From contig CAMJZV010000006.1 of the NCBI GenBank assembly GCA_946410305.1, positions 1-64,000 on the forward strand: a stretch of 64,000 nt of DNA, written 5' to 3'. Shown here piece by piece: positions 1 to 7,977 of the stretch; position 1 is the stretch's first letter; each line of letters starts with the position of its first letter. The stretch is from an uncultured Prevotellaceae bacterium (GTDB lineage Bacteria; Bacteroidota; Bacteroidia; Bacteroidales; Bacteroidaceae). The notes beneath the pieces were generated by a model, which saw nothing but the letters and a program-made list of their open reading frames with translations, was not told where the DNA came from and searched no databases. Made by a program: the position numbers and the translations under genes.

Positions 1-91
1 TGCTCCTTGCCCCTTACGAGACTGAGCAAGCAGGGCTTGCGAAAGTTGAGTTATTAGTCATTCCCGTCTCTGTGTTAGTTGTATAACCGAT

Positions 92-130
92 AAATTCTCT
101 AGAGAATTTTGAAAATTATCTAGAGAATTT
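92..130. promoter_or_regulatory. Pair of 18-bp palindromes, operator-like
   Basis: A perfect 18-bp palindrome, AAATTCTCTAGAGAATTT, lies at 92-109. A second copy with one changed base lies at 113-130. The copies are 21 bp apart, two helical turns, as expected for cooperatively bound repressor dimers. No gene starts immediately next to them in the window, so the regulated gene may lie left of position 1. Function is inferred from geometry only. Confidence 0.4.
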
Positions 131-175
131 CTTGGATTTCCTCGAAAATCTACTCTGTGTAGGGTTGTGTAGGCT

Positions 176-206
176 ACGTGTACCCTTGAAAGATAAGGGT
201 ACACGT
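176..206. terminator. 12-bp perfect inverted repeat
   Basis: ACGTGTACCCTT at 176-187 pairs perfectly with 195-206 across a 7-nt loop. It lies downstream of the minus-strand sugar transferase and could end its transcript, but there is no T-run on either side. It may instead be a protein-binding dyad. Confidence 0.35.
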
Positions 207-294
207 GTTAAATGTGTGTATATAAGTAAGTTAAATGCAGTCGTGTAGGCTTAGCCAGATTTTCAACTCCTTTGTGGATGAAAAAATGCAAGGT

Positions 295-924
295 TCAGAA
301 TTTCTTTCCGAAGACAATGTTGACGAAGGTGAGGAAGACAATTTTGATGTCGAGCCACCAGGATCGGTGTTCCAGATAATCCAAGTCCATCTCCAGACGC
401 TTCAGCATCTTCTCCATGGTGTCGGTATAGCCGTTGTAGATGGTGGCCATCGACGTAATGCCTGGACGAATCTGGTAGAGACATTCGTAGCGCGGATCGT
501 GCTGCATAATCTGGTTGATATAGAACTTACGCTCTGGTCGTGGCCCAACAAACGACATGTCACCTATCAGCACGTTCCAGAACTGTGGCAGTTCATCAAG
601 GTGATGGTCGCGCAGGAATTTGCCGGTCTTGGTTAGTCGGTTGTCTGACTTTGCGTCCCACAGCTGTGGCTCCCCGTTTTTCTCTGCATCGACAACCATG
701 CTACGGAACTTATAGATGTAGAATGGGCGTCCAAAACGTCCTATGCGTATCTGTTTATAGATAACAGGCCCGTCATTGTCGCGCTTGATGGCGATATAGC
801 AAATAAGATAGAGTGGGGAGAAGATGATGATGCATACCAATGCTGTCAAGAAGTCAAACCACCGTTTAACCTCCTTTTCGAAAGCTGTCATACCATCATA
901 TATGTAATTACAGTTTTTATCCAT
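295..924 (-). CDS. Initiating sugar transferase (undecaprenyl-phosphate sugar phosphotransferase)
   Basis: A 209-aa protein of the bacterial sugar transferase family (PF02397, WcaJ/WbaP catalytic-domain type). It transfers a sugar-1-phosphate to undecaprenyl phosphate to start a polysaccharide repeat unit at the inner membrane. One hydrophobic helix at about residues 26-46 is followed by the family's KFRSM motif, a D-E-L-P-Q block and the GPRPE motif. It is the short form, without the N-terminal multi-TM domain of WcaJ. It follows the GT2 gene 101 bp downstream on the same strand. It is the only initiating transferase seen for the polysaccharide locus in the window; the sugar is unknown. Confidence 0.93.
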   Translation of the reverse strand: MDKNCNYIYDGMTAFEKEVKRWFDFLTALVCIIIFSPLYLICYIAIKRDNDGPVIYKQIRIGRFGRPFYIYKFRSMVVDAEKNGEPQLWDAKSDNRLTKTGKFLRDHHLDELPQFWNVLIGDMSFVGPRPERKFYINQIMQHDPRYECLYQIRPGITSMATIYNGYTDTMEKMLKRLEMDLDYLEHRSWWLDIKIVFLTFVNIVFGKKF

Positions 925-1025
925 TCAAAGCTGGTGTTTTTCTGTTGCTTCTTTATTAAAAGAACGCACACAATATGGCATTATTGTATGAATTCCATTT
1001 TTTTTATTTTCTTATCAAGTTTGGT

Positions 1026-1826
1026 TCATAGGTTGTTGCTTTTCAGGTAGCGCTTACTGTCAGAGTCACGCTTCAAGATCTTGGCATAGTAGGTCGGCAT
1101 GAAGATGAGGAAGAAGTAGAGGTAAGCACGAAGACGCGTATAGCCAAACACGGTCTCATACACGTTGACATTATATTTTACGAGCGAGAATTTGTTGCTC
1201 GACACCGAATCAACTCGTTGTCTGTAATAGGCCAGCGGCTCAGTAATGCAGAAACATATCTGACATTCTTTCAGGATGTTCAGAAATAAAGCCCAGTCTT
1301 GACGTTTGCGGATGGCAGGCATGTAGAACTTGTGTCCCAAACGTTTAATATCGTAGATAGCCGTCAGACAGCCTATCTTGTTGTCGCGTTTTAGCATGCC
1401 CAGCGTAACATGAGAAGGGGAAATATTGACACCAGTAATCTTGTCATTCTCATCGCAGATAAGATATGACGAACTGCACAGTGCACAGTCGTGCTTGCGC
1501 ATATGGGCAATCTGTCGCTCCAGTTTATCGGGCATCCAGCGGTCGTCACAGTCGCAGAAGGCAATGTAGCGCCCTTTGGCACGCTCGATAGAACGGTTGC
1601 GTGCGACCCCCGGGCCAGAGTTCTCTTTGAGGTATTTCACCTTGACACGCTTGTCGCGTTCGGAAAACTCCTTGAGAATGTTGCGGGTTTCATCCGTTGA
1701 ACAGTCGTCGGTTATCAGCAATTCCAAGTTGGTATACGTCTGTGAGAGTATGCTCTCAATGCTGTCAGCAAGATATCTGCTGGCATTGAAGGTGGGCATA
1801 ATTACGGATACTAACTCTGGTCTCAT
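1026..1826 (-). CDS. Glycosyltransferase family 2
   Basis: A 266-aa GT-A fold glycosyltransferase. The N-terminus has the GT2 pattern SVIMPTFNAS, then ITDDCSTDET and the metal-binding DxD-like FCDCDDRW near residue 93. The C-terminal part carries aromatic and basic stretches that may dock on the membrane. It would add one sugar to the lipid-linked unit in the cytoplasm. The start, 7 residues before SVIMP, is the only plausible one. It has its own -7 promoter box just upstream and likely shares a transcript with the sugar transferase downstream. Donor and acceptor are not predictable. Confidence 0.92.
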   Translation of the reverse strand: MRPELVSVIMPTFNASRYLADSIESILSQTYTNLELLITDDCSTDETRNILKEFSERDKRVKVKYLKENSGPGVARNRSIERAKGRYIAFCDCDDRWMPDKLERQIAHMRKHDCALCSSSYLICDENDKITGVNISPSHVTLGMLKRDNKIGCLTAIYDIKRLGHKFYMPAIRKRQDWALFLNILKECQICFCITEPLAYYRQRVDSVSSNKFSLVKYNVNVYETVFGYTRLRAYLYFFLIFMPTYYAKILKRDSDSKRYLKSNNL

Positions 1827-1851
1827 ATGTTACTTTTTCACTTTGCGGCTG

Positions 1852-1859
1852 CAAAGGTA
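1852..1859 (-). promoter_or_regulatory. Bacteroidota -7 box (TACCTTTG) for the GT2 gene
   Basis: TACCTTTG on the minus strand, about 30 bp upstream of the GT2 start, matches the TAnnTTTG -7 consensus of Bacteroides-type promoters. No clear TTTG -33 element is seen at the usual distance. Confidence 0.5.
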
Positions 1860-1931
1860 CAAAGAATAGTTGAGAATTAAGAGAGTTTTAGTAAGATAAT
1901 TGCATTATCGACCGTTTTTAGCGCCATTGCT

Positions 1932-2327
1932 TTAATATTTCTCAAAGGACCAGTGCTGCCCGTCCTTACTAAGCAATAGCCGTTCATTGTCTAAGACGTC
2001 TATCTTGACGCGGATATTGGTGAAAGGTTTTAAACCAAACGACTGTTCCACCATAATTGTATCAGCTTTCTCTTTCATTCTGGAATAGAAATGAATAAAC
2101 AGACTGTCACCAATGCATTGAAAATTACCATAAACGCCAGCATTCTCCTTGTTCCCAATCATATCCATGTCTTTTAACCATGTAATGGAACCTGAAAAAC
2201 TGAGGTATTTCGCATTCGAATCTGTCATGCGCCACTGTCCCCACAGGTCGCCAGCGTCGCCACCTTCCTGGCAAGACGCAGCCAACAGCCAACAGCCAAC
2301 AGCTAACAGCTTATAATATTTTGCCAT
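1932..2327 (-). CDS. Small lipoprotein, lipocalin-like fold possible; heptad repeat in signal peptide
   Basis: A 131-aa predicted lipoprotein. A signal peptide beginning MAKYYKLLAVGCWLLAASC ends in the lipobox LAASC (Cys19). The mature part has alternating beta-strand character (GQWRMTDS...YLSFSGSITW), resembling small lipocalin-like lipoproteins of Bacteroidales; no specific function can be given. The start overlaps the end of the upstream Wzi-like gene by 17 bp, which suggests translational coupling; an open frame extends further upstream but inside that gene. Four copies of the heptamer GCTGTTR encode much of the signal peptide (2281-2310), so slippage could turn the protein on or off. Confidence 0.75.
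   Translation of the reverse strand: MAKYYKLLAVGCWLLAASCQEGGDAGDLWGQWRMTDSNAKYLSFSGSITWLKDMDMIGNKENAGVYGNFQCIGDSLFIHFYSRMKEKADTIMVEQSFGLKPFTNIRVKIDVLDNERLLLSKDGQHWSFEKY
2281..2310 (-). repeat. Heptanucleotide array GCTGTTR x4 in coding sequence
   Basis: On the minus strand the units GCTGTTA, GCTGTTG, GCTGTTG and GCTGTTG run head to tail within the signal-peptide codons of the lipoprotein gene. A change of one unit shifts the frame. The same unit recurs in the intergenic array at 55324-55379. Confidence 0.85.
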
Positions 2328-3813
2328 GATATCCGATTTTGAAGTTAAACGTTGAACAGTCACCATAGACGTTGCCCTTGTCAAAAGCGTAGGCCGCCGA
2401 TACTTGCCAAGGGCCTTTAGCATAGGCGCCTTGTAGCATGGCGTCGAATGAGTGGTGCTTTTCTGGGAGTGGAATGTGATAAGTTCCATACCCCTCACGA
2501 TATGAACCCTTTACCATGTACGAGATGTTATCAGTGATTTCACCAATGACACCCATATGCCATGCTTTTACGCGACTGTCACGAAATTGTGAAAATCCGT
2601 CCTTGTTATATATAGGAGACGCGAGTAGTGGATTGCCAATTGCCATTCCGTAGTGTGAATAACTTTCATAGAAATAGTGATTATAATAGTTGTCATTGCC
2701 AGTTACATAGTCAGTGATCTGGCTACGTACAGGTTCAGGATAATCTCCGCTATCCCAGTGGAGTGGACCGGACTGGTTGGTAGTCTGTAGATACTCTATT
2801 ACAGCGCCACGTACCCATTGATGACCAGTGGCTTTGTTGGTATATTCAACTCCCCATAGCCCATCCCAGCCGTTGCTTTTGCGCATACCAGAACCGTCTT
2901 CAAAGGGATCGTCAACATAGGCTTGTACAAGATGGTCTTTATTGATGTTCCAACCAATTTGTATAGTCATGGAACCAAGATGGTTGCCATACACCCAGTC
3001 TTCTGTGACATTGTTCTCAAAGTAATTTTTGTCACCAACAGGGATAATGACCTTCCAGAAGGTTTTAAGATTAGTCGTTTTTTGTTTCGATATCAGTTCA
3101 TCTCCAACATACTTGTAGTTTGTTCCACCAAATTGAACCGCATGATCAATTCCTGCAACTATAAAGAAACGTTTTTCGGGATTAGTGCGGAAATAGAAGT
3201 GTTTCTGATGATACCATGCCCCCGAGGAGTAGAACCCGTTGATGTCTTGGTGGGCATAGAACAGATCCTTGTGATATTGGCTATCCATGAACTTTCCGTA
3301 TCCGCCCTCAAAATGAATTTGTAGCCAGCCTTTTGTGTAGGGTACCGTCCAGAAATCAGTGGTACCGATACGTACTTGTGGTATGGGCTTGGCATTGGTT
3401 CCTTTAGTAAAAGCACCTGATGACAACTGTGCATTGCGCAGGATGGCGTCGTGCTCCCTGCTACCTATTTCGAAGAAGAATTTGTCGTATTTTAAGTTGG
3501 CATATAGCTGCTGCAGATAAGCCTTGTGGTCAGCATGCACAGAGGCTACTACATCAATCTTCTCCGATAGCGTCAGGCATTTTGCTAGTGTGTGGTCTGC
3601 CTTTACAGCCCCTCTGACGTAGCCCGTGTTTGCTCTGGTAGCCAGTGTGTGGTGGCGGTTGCTTACCAGCTGGTAGGCAGTGAAGTCACCTGTACCCACA
3701 GCCATCTCTGTCGACAGGTCATAGGTAATGTGGGTCTTCTGCAACGAGTCTTGTGCTGTGGCTCCCGTGGTTGTCAGTAGTAGTGCAAGTGTTATTGTTT
3801 GTATTATTTTCAT
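2311..3813 (-). CDS. Wzi-like capsule assembly outer-membrane protein
   Basis: A 500-aa outer-membrane beta-barrel protein of the capsule-assembly Wzi family (PF14052). The signal peptide is MKIIQTITLALLLTTTGATA followed by QDS. Family features include a long run of amphipathic strands and the stretch SGAFTKGTNAKPIPQVRIGT near residue 130. Wzi in other bacteria helps attach or organise surface polysaccharide at the outer membrane. An open frame continues 57 codons upstream, but the signal peptide fixes the start at 3813. The lipoprotein gene overlaps its 3' end, so the two are probably one transcript from the -7 box at 3848-3855. Confidence 0.9.
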   Translation of the reverse strand: MKIIQTITLALLLTTTGATAQDSLQKTHITYDLSTEMAVGTGDFTAYQLVSNRHHTLATRANTGYVRGAVKADHTLAKCLTLSEKIDVVASVHADHKAYLQQLYANLKYDKFFFEIGSREHDAILRNAQLSSGAFTKGTNAKPIPQVRIGTTDFWTVPYTKGWLQIHFEGGYGKFMDSQYHKDLFYAHQDINGFYSSGAWYHQKHFYFRTNPEKRFFIVAGIDHAVQFGGTNYKYVGDELISKQKTTNLKTFWKVIIPVGDKNYFENNVTEDWVYGNHLGSMTIQIGWNINKDHLVQAYVDDPFEDGSGMRKSNGWDGLWGVEYTNKATGHQWVRGAVIEYLQTTNQSGPLHWDSGDYPEPVRSQITDYVTGNDNYYNHYFYESYSHYGMAIGNPLLASPIYNKDGFSQFRDSRVKAWHMGVIGEITDNISYMVKGSYREGYGTYHIPLPEKHHSFDAMLQGAYAKGPWQVSAAYAFDKGNVYGDCSTFNFKIGYHGKIL

Positions 3814-3847
3814 CCTGTTGCATGATATTGTTTTTATGAATTGGCTA

Positions 3848-3855
3848 CAAAGGTA
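3848..3855 (-). promoter_or_regulatory. -7 box (TACCTTTG) for the Wzi-like gene
   Basis: TACCTTTG on the minus strand, 35 bp upstream of the chosen start. It sits back-to-back with the promoter of the GH16 gene, so the two genes are divergently transcribed from about 90 bp. Confidence 0.55.
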
Positions 3856-3864
3856 CGAATTATT

Positions 3865-3894
3865 TTTGTAATATGGATTTTTTTTGTATCTTTG
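3865..3894 (+). promoter_or_regulatory. -33/-7 promoter for the GH16 gene
   Basis: TTTG at 3865-3868 and TATCTTTG at 3887-3894, 18 bp apart, close to the Bacteroides consensus spacing. Transcription would start about 6 bp before the ATG at 3906, which leaves a very short leader. Confidence 0.55.
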
Positions 3895-3905
3895 TATCAA
3901 ATTAT

Positions 3906-4733
3906 ATGAAGATGAGATATATGAAAAAAGCAATCTGTTCTTTGCTGTTCCTTTTTTTGTTCTCCTCCGATACTTTTGTCGCAAAAGGACAAAAGGCGGA
4001 TGACAGAGAGTGGAAATTAGTGTTCAGTGACGAGTTCAACCAAAAGAATGGGAGTCAACCGGACTCGACGAAGTGGGTGCGCTGCATCAGGTATCATGCA
4101 GTGTGGAACCGATGGATTAGTAACTCCAAGGACGTAGTTTATATAAAAAATGGACACCTGGTATGTAGAGCAATTCCCAATACCATCGAGTCAAACGATA
4201 CGGCAAGAATGTTAACAGGAGCTATTGAGACTCGTGGTAAGTTTTCGTTCCAGTATGGTAAGGTGGAAGTTCGGATGAAGACCAACACGAAGCGTGGCAA
4301 TTTTCCTGCCGCTTGGATGAAGCCGTCAAAGATAGATCCCAATAAATATGGCGAAATTGATATTGTAGAGATGTTTGGCGATCAGGGTTCTGCTCATCAG
4401 ACAATACACAACCACCTGACAACAATACTTAAAAGGGGACGCCCATTTGCTATCAACAAGAATTTGGATGTTAACAAGTGGCATACTTATGGACTGGAGT
4501 GGACACCAGAGAAACTTTTCATGACGATTGACGGCATAGTAACCAGTGTGTTCAGTAAGTCGTCAGACAGGAGGGAAATCGATGAGGGGCAATGGACATT
4601 TGATCGCCCTTTCTATCTGTTACTCAACCAAAGTGTGGGTGATAATGGCATGAATGAATACCTGAGTCCCAATATACATACTGTTTACGAGACTCGTTTT
4701 GACTGGATACGTGTATATCAAAAGGAACCGTAG
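3906..4733 (+). CDS. Secreted GH16-family glycoside hydrolase
   Basis: A 275-aa protein with a signal peptide (residues 1-28) and a GH16 domain, the family of laminarinases, lichenases and related endo-beta-glucanases. The signature E-I-D-I-V-E is at residues 150-155, giving the nucleophile Glu150 and acid/base Glu155. The N-terminal FSDEFN and C-terminal FDWIRVYQ are also typical. Starts at 3906, 3912 or 3921 are all possible; an upstream ATG at 3873 lies inside the promoter and is rejected. It is the only plus-strand gene inside the polysaccharide locus, convergent with the fucosyltransferase gene. It may trim or release the locus's own polymer, but a dietary glucan is equally possible. Confidence 0.88.
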   Translation: MKMRYMKKAICSLLFLFLFSSDTFVAKGQKADDREWKLVFSDEFNQKNGSQPDSTKWVRCIRYHAVWNRWISNSKDVVYIKNGHLVCRAIPNTIESNDTARMLTGAIETRGKFSFQYGKVEVRMKTNTKRGNFPAAWMKPSKIDPNKYGEIDIVEMFGDQGSAHQTIHNHLTTILKRGRPFAINKNLDVNKWHTYGLEWTPEKLFMTIDGIVTSVFSKSSDRREIDEGQWTFDRPFYLLLNQSVGDNGMNEYLSPNIHTVYETRFDWIRVYQKEP

Positions 4734-4743
4734 CTTGCAAATG

Positions 4744-5607
4744 CTATATTAATTGCCAACTGTCAAGTTGTATCTTGATAGGGGGAGTGGTGTTGAACCA
4801 TATTATAGGTGCAATAATCAGTTCAGCTCTTTTGTTCAGATATGCTGCCCACCAGGAGAAGGAGCTATTGGCAATAATCAACGACTTACATTGTGTCATC
4901 AATTGCATGTCTATGTAGCTTTCCGCTCCTTTATTCCAGTCTACAAAAGTGTATTTGTCCTGAGTTAAAAGAGGGGTAAGGTTTTCCTTGCACCATTCCA
5001 TGTCGTTGGAAAAGAAATAAAAGTGAGGCTGTCTTATCTCTTGTTGCACTCGTTGAATAGCTCGTGTATAGTATCCTAAGTCGCAGACACCCCTATAGCG
5101 AGCTTTTTTCAGATAATCACCACGTCTGACGTGAATACCCACAGAGTCTGAGGAACAAATGGTATCATGGATTTCTTTATTCTTCCCATCGAGAGGTAAT
5201 TTAAACGTGAAACATTCAGAAAGCAAGTGTTTTATGCTATTAAAATATTCAGGATCCTGCCAATAGCCATCGTAATAAGTGTCACGGATTCTGAAGACAT
5301 CCTCGTGGAAGGGCTTAGACAGTACCTCCTGTATCGTTGAAGTCTTTTTTATATGAAGCCATTTCAGCAGTTTATGTGTGTTGTAAGTGGATGCGTAGAA
5401 AGCCAGTTTTTTTATACTGTCCTTTGGAGCCAGCGGTAATTGGATAGGGAAAATACGCTCTATCTCCAGTCCGTTGTGCCTGGTGTAGTCATGAAAGAGA
5501 TGGACATCAGCCATGACGGGCTCATGAAACCTCTCTTCCAAAGCTTTCATCAGTGCATACTGGAACATTTGGTTGCCAAGTCCTCCGAAAATATTGACAA
5601 TTTTCAT
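4744..5607 (-). CDS. Alpha-1,2-fucosyltransferase family GT11
   Basis: A 287-aa GT11 enzyme. All three family signatures are visible: GGLGNQMFQY at residues 8-17, HVRRGDY at 159-165 (GDP-fucose binding) and NSSFSWWAAYL near residue 248. The length fits the family. It would transfer fucose from GDP-fucose, usually in alpha-1,2 linkage to galactose, on the lipid-linked repeat in the cytoplasm. It is the last gene of the minus-strand export/assembly operon, 5 bp after the WbsX gene. No GDP-fucose synthesis genes lie in the window, so the donor must come from elsewhere. Confidence 0.93.
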   Translation of the reverse strand: MKIVNIFGGLGNQMFQYALMKALEERFHEPVMADVHLFHDYTRHNGLEIERIFPIQLPLAPKDSIKKLAFYASTYNTHKLLKWLHIKKTSTIQEVLSKPFHEDVFRIRDTYYDGYWQDPEYFNSIKHLLSECFTFKLPLDGKNKEIHDTICSSDSVGIHVRRGDYLKKARYRGVCDLGYYTRAIQRVQQEIRQPHFYFFSNDMEWCKENLTPLLTQDKYTFVDWNKGAESYIDMQLMTQCKSLIIANSSFSWWAAYLNKRAELIIAPIIWFNTTPPIKIQLDSWQLI

Positions 5608-5612
5608 AATAG

Positions 5613-6761
5613 TCAGCTATTTAAGTCAATGGCATTCCTGATAGCTTTCAGCCAGCCATGCCCATATTTCTGATCAGGCTCTACATAGTTGCCTTCTCCC
5701 CATTCGTTCCATGCCTTAAGGAACAATACTTGATGCTCTGGTTGCTTCTGCTTGATGAGCTGCAGTGCTTCTTCTATTGTCTTCTGAAATTTCTCTGGCG
5801 TACTGTTTGTCAGTGGGTCGGTCTTAATACCAGCCCTTGGCGTACGGTCCCACTGAGGTAGCAACGTAGGATATACGTTCTCCCACGAGTCTTCTGGTAC
5901 ATAGTAGTGACGCATTACCTTACTATAATCGGTACGGAGCATCGAAGGAAAGAAAGTGTGTGAGCGGGCAATATATAGTGCTTTTCTGATTTTTCCACTG
6001 ACTATGGTCTGAGCACGTCCTAAGCCTGCTGACATGACAGCATCGAATCCTAAATCCAGAATCTCTTGGTACCTCTCTTTAGCCTGATTCTCATTCCACA
6101 TACTAAGCTTGCCTTTCTCTGCCGAACGCCCAGAAGCATTCTGCGTATAGCCTACAAAGTGTATACCCTTCAGTCCGTTTTCTAGGGCTAGCCGCTGCCA
6201 GATGTCTATAAACTGTCTGGCGTCAGGTAGGTCGCGAGGGGCCCATATAGCAAAGATAGGCTTGCCGTCTATTGTGATGTAACGCTCATCCTGAAATGCA
6301 GGCAGTACGGCATGGAAGTGCCTGATATAATCGTCCATGGAGTAGTGCATCTGCATTATCATGGTGTCCTGACGCAGACTGGAACCTTTCACCCAAGTTT
6401 TGTTGGTCCAGTCGTGGTTCGCCCAACAGAGACAAAATGGGAAGTCGGGTTTGCCAGAACTCAGCACTTCGTTGAACGGACGCTCTAGCAACTGCTTTCC
6501 GTTGCCGAACCAGTAGTGATAGTAGCAAAAACCTTCCAATCCTGCTTCGCGAGCCAATGCAGCTTGTTGTTCTCGTATCTCAGGCAGTCGAAGGTCGTAA
6601 AAACCCAAGTCAGCAGGGAGATGAGGTTGATAGTGACCTCGAAACAGTGGCTTGGCTTTGACGACATTGGTCCATTCTGTAAATCCTTTTCCCCACCATG
6701 TGTCATTCTCTGGAATAGGGTGGAATTGGGGTAAATAGAGCCCTATGATGCGTGGTTTCAT
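5613..6761 (-). CDS. WbsX-like (GH99-like domain) glycan biosynthesis protein
   Basis: A 382-aa member of the WbsX family (PF14307), seen in O-antigen and capsule loci. Diagnostic blocks are LYLPQFHPIPENDTWWGKGF at the N-terminus, EGFCYYHYWF, CWANHDWT and LFLKAWNEWGEGNYVEPD near the C-terminus. The fold resembles GH99 enzymes; whether it works as a transferase or hydrolase is not settled for the family. It lies between the GT4 gene (4 bp upstream) and GT11 (5 bp downstream), so it belongs to the same operon and probably handles one step in building or editing the repeat unit. Confidence 0.9.
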   Translation of the reverse strand: MKPRIIGLYLPQFHPIPENDTWWGKGFTEWTNVVKAKPLFRGHYQPHLPADLGFYDLRLPEIREQQAALAREAGLEGFCYYHYWFGNGKQLLERPFNEVLSSGKPDFPFCLCWANHDWTNKTWVKGSSLRQDTMIMQMHYSMDDYIRHFHAVLPAFQDERYITIDGKPIFAIWAPRDLPDARQFIDIWQRLALENGLKGIHFVGYTQNASGRSAEKGKLSMWNENQAKERYQEILDLGFDAVMSAGLGRAQTIVSGKIRKALYIARSHTFFPSMLRTDYSKVMRHYYVPEDSWENVYPTLLPQWDRTPRAGIKTDPLTNSTPEKFQKTIEEALQLIKQKQPEHQVLFLKAWNEWGEGNYVEPDQKYGHGWLKAIRNAIDLNS

Positions 6762-6765
6762 AATG

Positions 6766-7797
6766 TTATATGATTTGTTCTGTTAATATTCTGGTGACCA
6801 CATTCGGTAGATAGTGCTTGGCTTCCTGCAGACAGTTGCTCCTCATAGCAGTCATCACCTCTGGATGGTCGGCAATTCTTTTCAATATGTCACTCAGTTC
6901 CTGAGTAGAGTGGGTTGTAAACACATACCCTGTCTTTCCTTCGGTGATGATCTCGGCGTTGAATCTCCAGTCACTCACGATTGAGGGCACTCCTGCTGCC
7001 ATGGCGTCAATGAGAGTCCCTGCGAATCCCTCTCCTTGGTAGTAGGTTGGAAACAATAGCGCAAAATATTGGTGTAACACCTCTGTGCTCTGGTTGTAGC
7101 CTACCATACCACGGTATCTGATTTCTTCTGATTGTTGGCTCATGAGTGTATCAAACCATTCCTGTTCCTGTATCATTCCGTATATGTCCAGTGTGAAGAC
7201 TGTCTTCCCAAGTTTTCGGTTGCAGTCATTGACGGCGATGATGGCATCCTCTATACCTTTCGATTTGATGACTCTTGAAAAAGTACACAGTGGATATGGC
7301 GTGGAATGGAAAACGGGCAATTCCGACGCTTCAAGAATATCTAGGGGTTTGCAGTTTTGCATCACTATGATGTTATGGAACCCAGCAGCTTCAAGTTGTG
7401 CTTTCATCAATCCTGTTTCGGCATAAATACAGTTGATTCTCTTCAGTAGGAATCTGTGAATCGGATATCTCTCCAGCAATTCTGGCAGCCATCCTCCTAT
7501 TACGACGTAATGCAGTTTCCGCCTGAATAGGAAATTCAGAACGATGAGTAGTGGTACCATGATGCGCAGTCCCTTGTCGCCAGGCATGAAGACAATGTTC
7601 TTGTGCTTGAAGAGTGCTGTCAACACTACGAAAGGCATGCGAAGTATGAACCTCCATTTGCCCTGCGTGTCGTAGAATACTACTTCATCATCACCAAATT
7701 GCAGTTTAAGTTCTTTGCCTATTATCTGTGTCTTAACCTGTTGTCCGCCAACAGGTTTCCCAAAGTCAAAACAGCCTATGATACCTACTCGTTTCAT
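6766..7797 (-). CDS. Glycosyltransferase, GT4 (GT-B fold)
   Basis: A 343-aa GT-B glycosyltransferase. The N-terminus RVGIIGCFDFGKPVGGQQVKT has the glycine-rich loop of GT4 enzymes. The C-terminal half has YYQGEGFAGTLIDAMAAGVP, which holds the E-x7-E-type donor-binding region. MKRVG (7797) is preferred; MSMKRV (7803) is also possible. The open frame runs further upstream only by reading through the neighbouring decayed acetyltransferase in another frame. Part of the polysaccharide operon. Confidence 0.9.
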   Translation of the reverse strand: MKRVGIIGCFDFGKPVGGQQVKTQIIGKELKLQFGDDEVVFYDTQGKWRFILRMPFVVLTALFKHKNIVFMPGDKGLRIMVPLLIVLNFLFRRKLHYVVIGGWLPELLERYPIHRFLLKRINCIYAETGLMKAQLEAAGFHNIIVMQNCKPLDILEASELPVFHSTPYPLCTFSRVIKSKGIEDAIIAVNDCNRKLGKTVFTLDIYGMIQEQEWFDTLMSQQSEEIRYRGMVGYNQSTEVLHQYFALLFPTYYQGEGFAGTLIDAMAAGVPSIVSDWRFNAEIITEGKTGYVFTTHSTQELSDILKRIADHPEVMTAMRSNCLQEAKHYLPNVVTRILTEQII

Positions 7798-7814
7798 ACT
7801 CATTATTCTTAACA

Positions 7815-7961
7815 TTATAGTTGCTTGATAACTTTGGCAGGCATGCCTACTGCTACGCTGGCTTTCCAAACAATATGAGAACCTCTTCCCCATTGGGCAA
7901 AGAGATGACGATAGCAGCAGGGGTATAGCTCGTTTCTGATGGCGTATAATATTCTACTCAT
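7815..7961 (-). pseudogene. Internally deleted hexapeptide-repeat acetyltransferase remnant
   Basis: A 48-codon open frame (MSRILYAIRNELYPCCYRHL...SVAVGMPAKVIKQL). The first ~34 residues resemble the N-terminus of exopolysaccharide O-acetyltransferases. The last 14 match the usual C-terminus of left-handed beta-helix acetyltransferases (V-G-x-P-A-K-V-I). The whole hexapeptide-repeat middle, which forms the active site, is missing, joined in frame between KA and SVAVG. It sits between wzy and the GT4 gene, where an acetyltransferase is expected. The remnant cannot be catalytic; the polymer has probably lost an O-acetyl modification. Confidence 0.8.
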
Positions 7962-7977
7962 AAGGGAATGAAATTAG

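Noticed and set aside
235..636. Plus-strand frame of 133 codons over the sugar transferase
   Set aside because: Antisense to a clear PF02397 gene; no promoter or family similarity.
3873..3905. Longer start for the GH16 protein at ATG 3873
   Set aside because: It lies upstream of and within the -7 promoter box, so it would not be on the transcript.
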